Shown one piece after another: positions 19,829-30,272 of a DNA stretch of 38,153 bases. Where the stretch lies: NCBI GenBank assembly GCA_026394815.1, contig JAPLZX010000012.1:4196-42348 (forward strand), read 5' to 3'. The notes below the pieces were generated by a model. That model was not told where the DNA came from. It saw only the letters and a list, made by a program, of their open reading frames with translations, and searched no databases. This stretch comes from Candidatus Zambryskiibacteriota bacterium. Its GTDB lineage: Bacteria > Patescibacteriota > Minisyncoccia > Phycocordibacterales > DATDWN01. The position numbers and the translations under genes are program-made. Position 1 is the first letter of the stretch; each line of letters begins with the position of its first letter.

Positions 19829-21423
19829 TTATAGGTTATATATTGTAGATAACCAATATATACCAAAAAACAAAACTAAAATACCAACAAGGAATGCGAA
19901 ATGGAGTATAAAAATTGGTTTTTCCCTGAATGGTTTTTTTGTAATCAATTTATATCCGACAATGGCTGCTGGGATGGCGATTACAAACAAAGCATAAGAT
20001 GACAGAAATATTGGGGCCAGGAGAAAGGCTAGGGTAAAGCAAAATCCCACAACCCTGTCTCCGTTTTTCTTGAAAATTGTTGGCAAAGTGTACATTCCTT
20101 GGGCGTTAAAATTCCCATTGCTACCAGTATTGGAAACGAATGAATTTGTTTGTCTATGGAAACAAAGAAGAATCCGGCCAGTGCCGCTGCAAGGCAAACG
20201 ATGCTAATCAAAAACGTTGTCAATATGGGAATGCGTTTTAATCGTAGAGGTGATGCGGAATATATATATGATACGGCGAGGCCGACGAGAGCCATGAAAA
20301 ACGGGTAGAAGCCAGCAGACCAAGAACCGAGTAGAGCCAGGGCCAGGTATATATACCCAATTTGGTGCATTTCTTCTGAGGTTATAGTTTTTTGAATGAT
20401 TGGCCTATTAGAATTTGAAATTTCATCTATTTGAACATCAGCAATATCGTTTACGTGGACAGAATACATCCATACGCCAAGCCAAGAAATTAGTAAACAG
20501 ATCATGCCCAATACATCTACCCAGGAAAAAACCCCTTCTCTTTCTGTTATATAGGCAAAGCCAACAGTAAGAATGAATGAGGACATATAGTAAAAAATCC
20601 TTTCTGGTCGAGTGTTTTTTATAACCGCTTTAAATTTTTGTGGACTAGTTTTCCAGAAAAATATCGTTGCAAGTATAAACGACAAAATGAAAAGAATTTG
20701 AGACATCAATTTGTCAAAACCTATCTGTAAGAATCTAATTAGGGGTACGGACTGGGCCGTTTCGTGTAGGGTGTTGTGGTATATGTTTGATTTTGTTACT
20801 AAATCGTTTACATAATACAAAACACTGGATGGTGTGGAATTTGGTGTGTTTAAATGTGTAAAAGTGTAGAGCAGGCTTGGTATTGTGCCGACAATAAACA
20901 TGAAGACGTACAATGTGAGTAGGGTTAAAATTACTGGTAAAATCTTTTTTCTCTTTAGCCAGATGTAAAAACCAACGGCAAGAAGAAGAATTGTGTAAGC
21001 AATTCTCATGCCGTATGTGGCTCCGTGCATAATTTGTGGGTCAAAAAATTTGAAAAAATCTAGAACCAGGGCACCATGAGTGTCATATATGTATGACATT
21101 ATGTATCCTTTGCCTCGGCTAAAAATAATATCAAAAATTGGCGCAAACCAGACTATAGGGAGAAGAAAAAGAATTATTTTGCTTACATTTGTGTAATTTT
21201 TAGTGAAATACCCCGCTACACAAATTATTAACAAGATTATTGTCAGGAAAAATAACCCAATATGCACCAATGCGTAAGCGTCGGATTGAATAATACCCGA
21301 GGGTGTCGGGCTGGAAAGAACTTCAAAAAAATAACGAACAAATATAATTCCGACAAAACCAACTATCCACTGACTTATGGAAATCGGTTGTTCTTCTATT
21401 TTTTTTATAAACCCCTCCATCAT
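19829..21423 (-). pseudogene. UbiA-family prenyltransferase-like membrane protein, disrupted (ORFs 20029..21444 and 19829..20197)
   Basis: First UbiA Asp motif present (NDIADVQIDEISNSNRPI); frame changes at about 20098-20110, where the second Asp motif is expected; downstream frame continues AQGMYTLPTIFKKNGDRVVGFCFTLAF. Confidence 0.7.
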
Positions 21424-22205
21424 GTTTTTTGTATTATATCGCAAAGTTTAATCCATGTCTCAATCGTTAGGTCTTCTGCTCGGTATTTTTGATCTAGTCC
21501 ACATTTTTCAAAAACCGATAATAACACTTCTTTTTTAAATAATAGCGACAGATTTGGCAGAAGCTGTTTTCGTTTGTGGGCAAATCCAGCGTGCAAAATA
21601 CTAAAAAATATTTTCTCATCAATTCCTTCCAGCTTATCTTTTGATATATTTTCGATGCAAAGCACGGCCGAATCCACATTTGGTTGAGGATTGAATGCCC
21701 CTCGCCCAACAGTTCTCGCTATCCTTGGTTTGCCATATACCTTTACTGAAAGTGATAACAAACTTTCTTTCCCGTCTCTTGCCACGATTCTTTCCGCCAC
21801 TTCTTTTTGAACTAAGAGAGTCATAGATTCTGGTTGTTTGTTGGTTTCTAAAAACATTCGAATTATTTGGCCTGTAATATAATAAGGAATGTTAGCAACT
21901 ACTTTATAATGTTTTGGTAAAATTTTTTCCAAATCACAATTCAAAATATCTGCGTGAATGAGATTTAATTGTCTAAGAGAAATCTCCCTCGCAAATTTTT
22001 CTTGTAATACCGGAATAAGTCTATCGTCTTTTTCTATAGCAATAACATGAGCACCTGTTTCAAGAAGTGCTGAAGTTAAAATTCCCTCACCCGGACCTAT
22101 TTCTATTACAAAATCCTCTCCTATTACTTTTCCAGCAGAAACAATATCAGAAATTATTTTTTGAGATTTTAAAAAATGTTGGCCAAGAGATTTTTTAGTT
22201 TTCAC
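21420..22205 (-). CDS. rsmA: 16S rRNA (adenine1518/1519-N6)-dimethyltransferase
   Basis: MKTKKSLGQHFLKSQKIISDIV, VIEIGPGEGILTSALLE, VVANIPYYITGQIIRMFLE; KsgA/RsmA motifs. Confidence 0.95.
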   Translation of the reverse strand: MKTKKSLGQHFLKSQKIISDIVSAGKVIGEDFVIEIGPGEGILTSALLETGAHVIAIEKDDRLIPVLQEKFAREISLRQLNLIHADILNCDLEKILPKHYKVVANIPYYITGQIIRMFLETNKQPESMTLLVQKEVAERIVARDGKESLLSLSVKVYGKPRIARTVGRGAFNPQPNVDSAVLCIENISKDKLEGIDEKIFFSILHAGFAHKRKQLLPNLSLLFKKEVLLSVFEKCGLDQKYRAEDLTIETWIKLCDIIQKT

Positions 22206-22216
22206 AATATTATTAT

Positions 22217-24153
22217 TTAAAAATCTATACTAAACAGCGGTTCTTTATATGATTTCCCAAAGAATGATTCTTTTTCAATATATTTTTCTGGGATATCATC
22301 CAAAAATTGACTCGGAGAATTTATTTCTCTTGCCCCAAATATAGTACGAGTTTCTGCGTGTGTCAAAAAAAGTTTTTTTCCTGCACGGGTAAGACCGACA
22401 TAAAACAATCTTCTCTCCTCCTCTTTATCTTCTCCAACTCTTTTTCCCTCATACATTTTTTTGTGAGGGAAAAGGTTTGCTTCAAGACCAGAAATAAACA
22501 CGTAATCAAATTCAAGGCCTTTAGATGAATGTACTGTCATAAGTTTTACTCCTTTTCTTTCTTCATCCAGGGAATCTTGGTCAGAGGCTAGTGCCGCATC
22601 CGTTAAAAACTTTTCAATACCTTCTTCGGCCGGGGAAATATCATATTTTGTCGCTAGTGAAACAAGCTCCATAATATTTTCTAATCTTTCTGTGTCTTCA
22701 TCTGTTCTTGTTTTATACATATTTTCCATACCAGAAGTTTTAATAAGATATTTAATTGCTTCGCTTGGTTTTTGTGAAATCAAAACATTTTTAAAATCAG
22801 AAAGCATCTTTCTAAAATTATTTATTTTTATTTTTGTATTTTCTGGCAATTCGTTTTCATGTCCAGAAATAATTTTTTGCACAGTTGTTTTTCCTATTCC
22901 TCTTGATGGTATGTTTATGATTCGCATGAAGTCACTCATGTTCTCTGAATTAAGAGATGTTTTTATGAAACTGATAACATCTTTTATCTCTCTTCTCTCA
23001 AAAAATTTTGTGCCAAGCATTTGATATGGAACACCGTGGGACAGAAAAGCATCTTCTAATACACGCGATTGAAAATTTGCTCTATACAACACAGCAATAT
23101 TTTCATCTTTTATTCCATTCGAAATTAATTCCTTTGATTTCATAGCAATGAAGTGAGCTTCATCTATTTCACTTCGTCCTTTAAATAGGCTAATTTTTTC
23201 TCCCTCAATATTTTCTGTAAATAATTTTTTTGGAATACGAAAATTATTTTTTTTGATAATTTCATTTGCCACAGCTAATATATTTTTAGTTGAACGATAA
23301 TTTTGCTCCAGAAAAAAAGTTTTTACTTCAGGATAAGTTTTTTCAAAATGCAACATATTTTTTATTTCTGCGCCTCGCCAACTATAGATGTTTTGGTCGG
23401 TGTCCCCTACCACACAAATATTTCTATATTTTTTTGCAAGTAACTCAACAAGAGCATTTTGAACTTTGTTTGTATCTTGATATTCATCTACATGAATATA
23501 TAAAAAATGATTTTGATATTTTTCTAACACATCAGAATATTTTTTTAAAAGTTTTAATGTTTTGAGTAATAGGTCATCAAAATCCAGGGCCTGTTCGCGG
23601 TTTAAAGTTTCTTCATATTTTAACCAAACTTTTTTAGTCAATCCTGAGGTATAATCGAAACTTTCTTTTTCTATATATTCTTTTAAATCTACCCCTCTAC
23701 CTTTTTCAGTTGATATTATGTGTTGAATTTTTTCCAAGTGTTCCTTCGGGTCTATTCCTAGTGAAACAATGGCGTTCTTCAACGCTTTTTTTGAATCTGC
23801 TTTATCAAAAATATTAAAATGTCGTGGAAGTTTCAAAAGATCAGCATTTTCTTTTATGATATATACGCCAAGTGAATGAAAAGTGCTAACAAAAGGCGTT
23901 TTCCCATAGGCTAGGCCTATGGGATTTTCCTTGAGTAGATCCATCACTCTTTCTCGCATTTCTTTTGCTGCTTTATTGGTGAAGTAATGGCTAGGATTCT
24001 TTCGGGTGATATGCCGTTTAGAATAAGATGAAGAATTCTATGGGTTAATGTTTTTGTTTTTCCGGCCCCAGCTCCTGCCACAATAAGAACTGGCCCTTTA
24101 GTGGCAAGAACTGCTTTTTTTTGTTCCTCATTCAGAGATTCTAAATAGTGCAT
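22217..24153 (-). pseudogene. UvrD/PcrA-type superfamily I DNA helicase, frameshifted near 23982
   Basis: ORF 23944..24153 carries Walker A (VLIVAGAGAGKTKTLTHRI); ORF 22217..23959 has the rest (DEYQDTN, EQNYRSTKNIL, MTVHSSKGLEFDYVF). Adding one T in the sense strand gives ITFTNKAAKEMRERVMDLL. Confidence 0.9.
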
Positions 24154-24177
24154 TGGGTGATTATAACACGGGTATTA

Positions 24178-24849
24178 TTAGGTAATTGAATGAATTAGAA
24201 CAATAATATTTAAAGCAGAAGCAAGAATAATATGAACCACTACTGCAGGAAGAAAAGATTTTGTTTTTAAAGAAAGATAACTCAATGATAATCCAACAAA
24301 AAAGGCAAAAAGTATTTCTTCACCTGGTTTTGCTATATGGAATAAAGCAAAAAGCAAACCGGTTATCCAAAAAGTATGAAATCTTAGTTTATCCCAAAGA
24401 CCAAAAAATAATACTCCCCTGAAAAGAAATTCTTCAGAAAAGAAATAAAAACAACTGGCTAGTATTTCCAAGAAAAAAATCCAATTAAAATTGTGTTTAA
24501 TAAGATAAAATTGTTGAAAATTTTCTTTACTGGCTAAAAAAAAGACAACGGGTAAAAAAATTACTAGAATAATAGCACTAAGTTTTACGGTTTCCAGTAA
24601 GTTTTTAGGAATGAGTAATCCAAAATCACTCAATGGCTTTTTGAGGACAAATTTTATTATGACTGCCGGGATAACAAACATTATAAAAAAGGCACTTAAC
24701 GCGATGGCTATTGAAAATGCTGTACTATCTTGCAAAAACCACCCCTTTCTCATCAAAATAAAAGCCGGCCAAGAATTAAAAAAAACCAAAATAGAAGAAA
24801 AAAATATTATTAATGTAGGTTTTTTCAATATTTCTTTTAAAAAGGTCAT
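24178..24849 (-). CDS. CPBP family intramembrane metalloprotease
   Basis: FYFFSEEFLFRGVLFFGLWDKL (EExxxR motif), LLFALFHIAKPGEEILFAFFVGLSLSYLSLKTKSFLPAVVVHIILASALN. Confidence 0.88.
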   Translation of the reverse strand: MTFLKEILKKPTLIIFFSSILVFFNSWPAFILMRKGWFLQDSTAFSIAIALSAFFIMFVIPAVIIKFVLKKPLSDFGLLIPKNLLETVKLSAIILVIFLPVVFFLASKENFQQFYLIKHNFNWIFFLEILASCFYFFSEEFLFRGVLFFGLWDKLRFHTFWITGLLFALFHIAKPGEEILFAFFVGLSLSYLSLKTKSFLPAVVVHIILASALNIIVLIHSIT

Positions 24850-24892
24850 TATTTGTTAATTATAGCTTATTTTTATCTGTTAACAACTTCTA

Positions 24893-24920
24893 TTGACCAG
24901 TAAATCATAAGGTATATACT
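24893..24920 (+). promoter_or_regulatory. Candidate sigma70-like promoter for the LysM-M23 peptidase gene
   Basis: TTGACC (24893-24898), 16-nt spacer, TATACT (24915-24920). Confidence 0.45.
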
Positions 24921-25036
24921 TGAAATGTACTGGATTCAAGATTAAAAATATGGTCTAGTAGAGCCACATTTTATTACTGAGAGACAGAATACATTTTAAT
25001 TTTTAGCTTATTATAAGCTCACAACAGGATCCGCAA

Positions 25037-26107
25037 TTGGAGTCAGGTCTTAAAAGCACGGACCAGACATTTATTTCAAAATGTCGTCGCGTGGGATCGG
25101 GCAAATCTGCGGTGAACATAGGTACGTCTTTGATATTAAATATCATTCTCCTGACGTCGCTTTCAACACCACTTCCTGTGCAGGCGGGGGTTATTTCTTT
25201 CTTCTCAAACCTTTTTTCTTCAGTTGAAGCGGAAACGGAAGAAATACAACCAAATTTACAAAATATGGCTTTACTTCAAGCTGCTATATCTCCAAACCAG
25301 AACTCTTTGGGGACAAAAGAAGAAATTACTATTGTTGATGGGACCTCTCTTTTACCAGATACACAAAAACTTGCTGATACAAAAACAATAAACGAGGAAC
25401 AAATTAGTATTTATGTAGTACGTAAAGGAGATACTCTACCAGCCATTGCAAAAATGTTTGGTGTATCGGATAACACCATTAGATGGGGTAACAATATAAG
25501 TGGAAGCACTATTACAGTTGGTCAAACCTTGGTTATCTTGCCTATTTCTGGGGTACAACACGTCGTGAAGTCTGGAGACACACTTCAAAGTATAGCCAAA
25601 CTCCACAAGGGTGACCTTGATGAAATTTTACAGTATAACAATCTAAGTAAGAATTCTAAGTTAGCCATTGGAGATATTATTGTTGTACCAGATGGTGAGG
25701 TTGTTCCTACTTCATCAGGAAGTAGTGGTAATGTCAGAACAAGCCCAGCTTATCCCGTATATGAAGGTTATTATATGAGACCAATTATTGGTGGTATAAA
25801 AACACAAGGCATTCACGGGTATAATGGTGTTGATTTAGCATCATCCTATGGAACAAATATTTTAGCTTCGGCCGAAGGAGACGTGCTTATTTCTAGAAAT
25901 TCTGGTTGGAATGGTGGGTATGGTTCTTATATTGTTATCAAACATCCAAATGGGACACAAACATTATATGCACATATGAGTGCAACTTTAGTTGGGGCAG
26001 GAACTCATGTGGAACAAGGGCAAGTTATCGGGAAAATGGGTTCCACAGGTAAGTCTACTGGGAGTCATGTGCATTTTGAGATTAGAGGCGCTAAAAATCC
26101 CTTCTAA
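25037..26107 (+). CDS. LysM-containing M23 (LytM-type) murein endopeptidase
   Basis: Two LysM motifs (YVVRKGDTLPAIAKMFGVSDNTIRWGNN, HVVKSGDTLQSIAKLHKGDLDEILQYNN) and M23 motifs (HGYNGVDLASSYGTNILASAEGDV, YAHMS, GSHVHFEIR). TTG start at 25037. Confidence 0.93.
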   Translation: MESGLKSTDQTFISKCRRVGSGKSAVNIGTSLILNIILLTSLSTPLPVQAGVISFFSNLFSSVEAETEEIQPNLQNMALLQAAISPNQNSLGTKEEITIVDGTSLLPDTQKLADTKTINEEQISIYVVRKGDTLPAIAKMFGVSDNTIRWGNNISGSTITVGQTLVILPISGVQHVVKSGDTLQSIAKLHKGDLDEILQYNNLSKNSKLAIGDIIVVPDGEVVPTSSGSSGNVRTSPAYPVYEGYYMRPIIGGIKTQGIHGYNGVDLASSYGTNILASAEGDVLISRNSGWNGGYGSYIVIKHPNGTQTLYAHMSATLVGAGTHVEQGQVIGKMGSTGKSTGSHVHFEIRGAKNPF

Positions 26108-26113
26108 TAAATT

Positions 26114-26134
26114 AAAATCTCGACGAGATTTTTT
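26114..26134. terminator. Bidirectional intrinsic terminator between convergent genes
   Basis: AAAATCTC-GAC-GAGATTTT stem-loop plus T-run; A-run on the other side serves the opposite strand. Confidence 0.6.
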
Positions 26135-26138
26135 GAAT

Positions 26139-27716
26139 TTACATCGATTGGTATCTTTTAGGGCGATACTGTAGTGCTTCTAAAATATGATTTTCTGAAA
26201 TATCACCGACTCCTTCCATGTCCGCTATAGTGCGGGCTAATTTTATTATACGATGATAGGAACGGGCGGAGAGGTCCAATTGTTTTGCGGAAGTATTCAA
26301 AACTTCTTTTACTTTGTCGGACAGAATAATATGTTTTACTAAATCTTTTGGAGAAAGTTCGGCGTTTGTTTTTATTTTCAGACCAAGTTTTTTATATCTA
26401 CCTTCTGCAATCTTACGGGCTTTTTCTACACGAGGTTTCATTACATTTGTTCCCTCGTGCATTTCACGAGCATCTGTAAGTTTCTGATGTTCTACTTTTG
26501 ACACTTCCACCCACATATCAATACGGTCAATAATTGGTCCAGATAATTTTCTTTTATATTTTTCTATATTTTGTGCGGAACAAATACATTCCTTTCCTTT
26601 TACTCCGTAATTTCCGCACGGGCAAGGATTCATTGTGGCAATGAGAATAAAATGGGCAGGGTATCTAACACTTCCTTTTGCTCTAGAAACAGTTACCACC
26701 CTATCTTCCAACGGTTGTCTTAAACTTTCCAAAACTTTTTTATCAAATTCAGGAAGTTCATCCAGAAAAAGTACTCCCTTGTGAGCCAATGTTACTTCTC
26801 CTGGTTTTAAATTTGTTCCACCACCAACGAGAGAAACATATGAAGCAGTGTGATGTGGTGAACGAAAAGGTGGGTGCTCTATCAAACCTTCTGACAACAT
26901 TCCACCGATTGAATATATGGAAGTTACTTCAAGCATTTCATCAAAAGAAAGAGATGGAAGTAAATGTGTAAATGCTTTGGCCAACATTGTTTTGCCTGTG
27001 CCGGGAGGTCCATACATTATTATATTGTGCCCACCAGCAGCCGCGATTTCCAATCCCCTTTTTGCTGATTCTTGACCTTTAACATCAGCAAAATCAATAT
27101 CAATTTCTCTAACAACTTTCTTTTTCTTTAATTTTTTGAAAGGTGTGATCTCAACATGTGGAATAAAAATCTTCGTGTCATCACCCTCGTTCATCTTTTT
27201 AGTATTTATATGTTGCAAAACTTCTTTAAGATTACTTGCGCCATAAACTGTAATACCTTCTATATTTATTGCTTCCTCGGCGTTTTCTTTTGGTAAAAAT
27301 ATCTCTTTAAACCCTTCCTTTTTGGCTTTTTGAGCAATTGGTAGAGCCCCTTTTATGGGCCTTAAATCTCCATCAAGAGATAATTCCCCGACAAAAATTC
27401 TTTTTTCTGTATCAGCTTTTATATCTTCACTAGCCATGAGATATGCAATGGCAATTGGTAAATCAAAAAGCGGACCTTCTTTTTTAATATCCGCCGGCGC
27501 AAGTGATACCACGATTTTTTGATTTTTATTTTTTGGAGATTTGAACCCAGAATTTTTTATAGCCGCTCCCACCCTATCTTTTGATTCATCAATTGATTTA
27601 TCGCCGAGACCTACAATAGAAAACGAATGAAGGCCTTTTGACAAATCAACCTCAATATCTATTATTTGTGCACTAAGCAGTGTGGTTTGAGCACTATAAA
27701 TTTTCGAAACAGCCAT
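26139..27716 (-). CDS. YifB/ComM family Mg-chelatase-like AAA ATPase
   Basis: MAVSKIYSAQTTLLSAQIIDIEVDLSKGLHSFSIVGLGDKSIDESKDRV; GPPGTGKTMLAKAFTHLLP; HPPFRSPHHTASYVSLVGGG; NPCPCGNYG. Confidence 0.94.
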   Translation of the reverse strand: MAVSKIYSAQTTLLSAQIIDIEVDLSKGLHSFSIVGLGDKSIDESKDRVGAAIKNSGFKSPKNKNQKIVVSLAPADIKKEGPLFDLPIAIAYLMASEDIKADTEKRIFVGELSLDGDLRPIKGALPIAQKAKKEGFKEIFLPKENAEEAINIEGITVYGASNLKEVLQHINTKKMNEGDDTKIFIPHVEITPFKKLKKKKVVREIDIDFADVKGQESAKRGLEIAAAGGHNIIMYGPPGTGKTMLAKAFTHLLPSLSFDEMLEVTSIYSIGGMLSEGLIEHPPFRSPHHTASYVSLVGGGTNLKPGEVTLAHKGVLFLDELPEFDKKVLESLRQPLEDRVVTVSRAKGSVRYPAHFILIATMNPCPCGNYGVKGKECICSAQNIEKYKRKLSGPIIDRIDMWVEVSKVEHQKLTDAREMHEGTNVMKPRVEKARKIAEGRYKKLGLKIKTNAELSPKDLVKHIILSDKVKEVLNTSAKQLDLSARSYHRIIKLARTIADMEGVGDISENHILEALQYRPKRYQSM

Positions 27717-27742
27717 AATAAAATTATTTTATCACAAATAAT

Positions 27743-29857
27743 TTATTTCTGTTGATCAAACCATTGAGGAGCAATATCTTTTATTGAAAGTTTTAATCGC
27801 CCGCGTTCATCAATTTCTTTTATGACTACAGGCACGATATCGCCAACTTTCATAACTTCATCAACTGACTGAAGTCTTCGTGGAACAATTTCGGAAATGT
27901 GAACTAATCCTTCGGTGTTACTATTTGCAAGACGGACAAACGCGCCGAACTCGGCGATTTTTACAACTTCCGCGCGTGACTTGTCCCCTACTAGAAATTC
28001 GTGGGTCATATCCTCAATAATTTTTTTGGCTTTTTCGCACGTGTCGCCTTTGCCGGTTATGAATACTGTGCCGTCATCATCAATATCAATTGCATCAACA
28101 CCAGTTTTTTCTTTTATTTCTTTTATGGTCTTACCTCCTGTTCCAATTACCAATCCTATTTGATCTGGTTTCACTTTTATTGAAACAATATGTGGTGCAT
28201 ATTCCGAAATCTTCTCGCGAGGAACAGCAATTTCATCTGTCATGACTTTCAAAATCTGAAGTCTGGCCATTTTTGCTTTTTCAAAAGCTTCTTTCAAAAT
28301 ATTTAACGGAATTCCGGCAACTTTAACATCCATCTGAACGGCTGTAACCCCCACTTCCGTCCCAGCTACCTTGAAATCCATATCTCCGTGATGGTCTTCG
28401 GGGCCCTGAATATCTGTCAAAACCACATAATTTTTTTCGTCTTTCATCATTAGTCCAGAAGCAATTCCGGCCACAGGTCGTTTGATTGGAACACCACCAT
28501 CCATTAAAGCCAAGGCTCCGGCACAGACAGAAGCCATTGATGTTGAGCCATTTGAAGCCATTGATTCAGCTACTAGACGAATTGTGTAAGGAAAAACTTC
28601 TTTGTTTGGCAAAACTGGTATAAGAGCTTTTTCGGCAAGGGCGCCGTGTCCTGTCATTCGGCGATTTGCTCCTCCCATTCTCCCTACCTCACCTACAGAA
28701 TATGGTGGGAAGTTGTAATGAAGCATAAATCTTTTTTCACCTTCTTGGGTTTCCATAGTATCTATAAGTTGTGCATCTCCCGGCGCGCCAAGAGTTAAAA
28801 CTGATAAAACATGAGTTCCTCCTCTATAGAACAATCCAGAGCCATGTAATATTTTTGAAATACCACCAACTTTAGCAAAAAGTTTTCTAAGCTCATCCAT
28901 TTTTCGTCCGTCAGGTCTTTTTTTATTTTCTATAATTTCGTGATGAATAGTTTTATCTATTTGCTCTTGAATATAATCCATAGCTAAAATTTTTTCCTTG
29001 TCATCCACTTCCGCTTCGCTGAGTTTCTTTTTCCATTCCTCTATTAAAAATACCAAACCCTCTTTACTATTTTCACAAAATAACTTTTCCAAAAAGTGAG
29101 GTCTTATATTTTTTTCAAACAAATCAAAAGTTTCTTTTTTCAATTCCGGTTTCTCAATTTTCTTTTTTTCTTTACCCAATTCTTTAAATATTTTTTCTTG
29201 GAATTTTTGAATTTTTTGGATTTCTGTTTTAGCAATTTCCATTGCTTTCATTATTTCTTCCTCTACCACTTCGTTACCACCAATCTCAATCATATTCACT
29301 TTATCATCCTTACCACAAACCAAAAGATCCAAATCATATTTATCTGTATTTCTGATTTCATACACAGGATTTATAATCATATCGCCATTTATTTTTCCAA
29401 TACGGACAGCTGAAGTCGGCCCATTCCATGGTATATGTGAAGTTCCTAAAGCAATAGAACCAGCCAAAACAGCCAAAATATCCGGGTCATCCTCACCGAT
29501 CGAAAGAACAGTGATGACCACCTGCACCTCATTTCTTATCCAATTATCAAAAAATGGTCTTATTGTGCGGTCAACCAAGCGACCAGACAAAATTGCCTCG
29601 TCTGTTGGACGACCTTCTCTTTTTTGGAAACGACTACCTAAAATTTTTCCTGTGGCGTAGAATTTTTCTTCAAAATCAACGGTTAATGGAAAGAAATCAA
29701 TTCCTTCTCTTGCCTCTCTTGCCATAACGGCAGTAGCCAAAACAACAGTATCTCCATATTGAACAAGACACGAACCATGTGCCTGATCCACCATATCGTT
29801 AAATTCTACATTCAACTCTTTCCCCCCGAATTCTGTCGTGAAAGTTTTTTTGTTCAT
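27743..29857 (-). CDS. pnp: Polyribonucleotide nucleotidyltransferase (PNPase)
   Basis: Two RNase PH-like domains (RPTDEAILSGRLVDRTIRPFF; TMETQEGEKRFMLHYNFPPYSVGEVG), KH (IGLVIGTGGKTIKEIKEKTG) and S1 (AEFGAFVRLANSNTEGLVHISEI). Start shown at MNKKTF; MVNIIG at 29875 is possible. Confidence 0.96.
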   Translation of the reverse strand: MNKKTFTTEFGGKELNVEFNDMVDQAHGSCLVQYGDTVVLATAVMAREAREGIDFFPLTVDFEEKFYATGKILGSRFQKREGRPTDEAILSGRLVDRTIRPFFDNWIRNEVQVVITVLSIGEDDPDILAVLAGSIALGTSHIPWNGPTSAVRIGKINGDMIINPVYEIRNTDKYDLDLLVCGKDDKVNMIEIGGNEVVEEEIMKAMEIAKTEIQKIQKFQEKIFKELGKEKKKIEKPELKKETFDLFEKNIRPHFLEKLFCENSKEGLVFLIEEWKKKLSEAEVDDKEKILAMDYIQEQIDKTIHHEIIENKKRPDGRKMDELRKLFAKVGGISKILHGSGLFYRGGTHVLSVLTLGAPGDAQLIDTMETQEGEKRFMLHYNFPPYSVGEVGRMGGANRRMTGHGALAEKALIPVLPNKEVFPYTIRLVAESMASNGSTSMASVCAGALALMDGGVPIKRPVAGIASGLMMKDEKNYVVLTDIQGPEDHHGDMDFKVAGTEVGVTAVQMDVKVAGIPLNILKEAFEKAKMARLQILKVMTDEIAVPREKISEYAPHIVSIKVKPDQIGLVIGTGGKTIKEIKEKTGVDAIDIDDDGTVFITGKGDTCEKAKKIIEDMTHEFLVGDKSRAEVVKIAEFGAFVRLANSNTEGLVHISEIVPRRLQSVDEVMKVGDIVPVVIKEIDERGRLKLSIKDIAPQWFDQQK

Positions 29858-29867
29858 CCCAATAATA

Positions 29868-30230
29868 TTAACCATTCATATGTTCCTTGTCTGTTTTAGC
29901 CGAAGGATTTGCCTCCAATCTATCCAATTCAATTGGTTTACCACAAACTTCACATAAACCGTATTTTCCATCCTCTATTTTTTTTATTGCATTTTTTACA
30001 TTATTCAGTTGAATTTCAAGCTCGTTCAGTTCCGCTTTGTTATTCTCGAATTGTTCAAGATCATCCGCCACATCAAACTCATCTGCATTGTCTTCATCCA
30101 AATCAGTTCCTACAGCTTCCCAATCACCCTTTTGGTCCGGGTTTTTTCTACCAATAGAAGCGAGCTCTGTTTCCAAAACCCCGGCTTCTTTTAAAAGCAA
30201 ATCTTTAAAATGTTGTGCATCTAGTGTCAT
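29868..30230 (-). CDS. TraR/DksA-like protein with incomplete zinc finger
   Basis: Helical N-terminus plus KIEDGKYGLCEVCGKPIELDRLEANPSAKTDKEHMNG; only the first CxxC is present. Confidence 0.8.
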   Translation of the reverse strand: MTLDAQHFKDLLLKEAGVLETELASIGRKNPDQKGDWEAVGTDLDEDNADEFDVADDLEQFENNKAELNELEIQLNNVKNAIKKIEDGKYGLCEVCGKPIELDRLEANPSAKTDKEHMNG

Positions 30231-30272
30231 ATAGACTGTATTGTAGCAGAAAATATAAGCTATGCAATCAGC

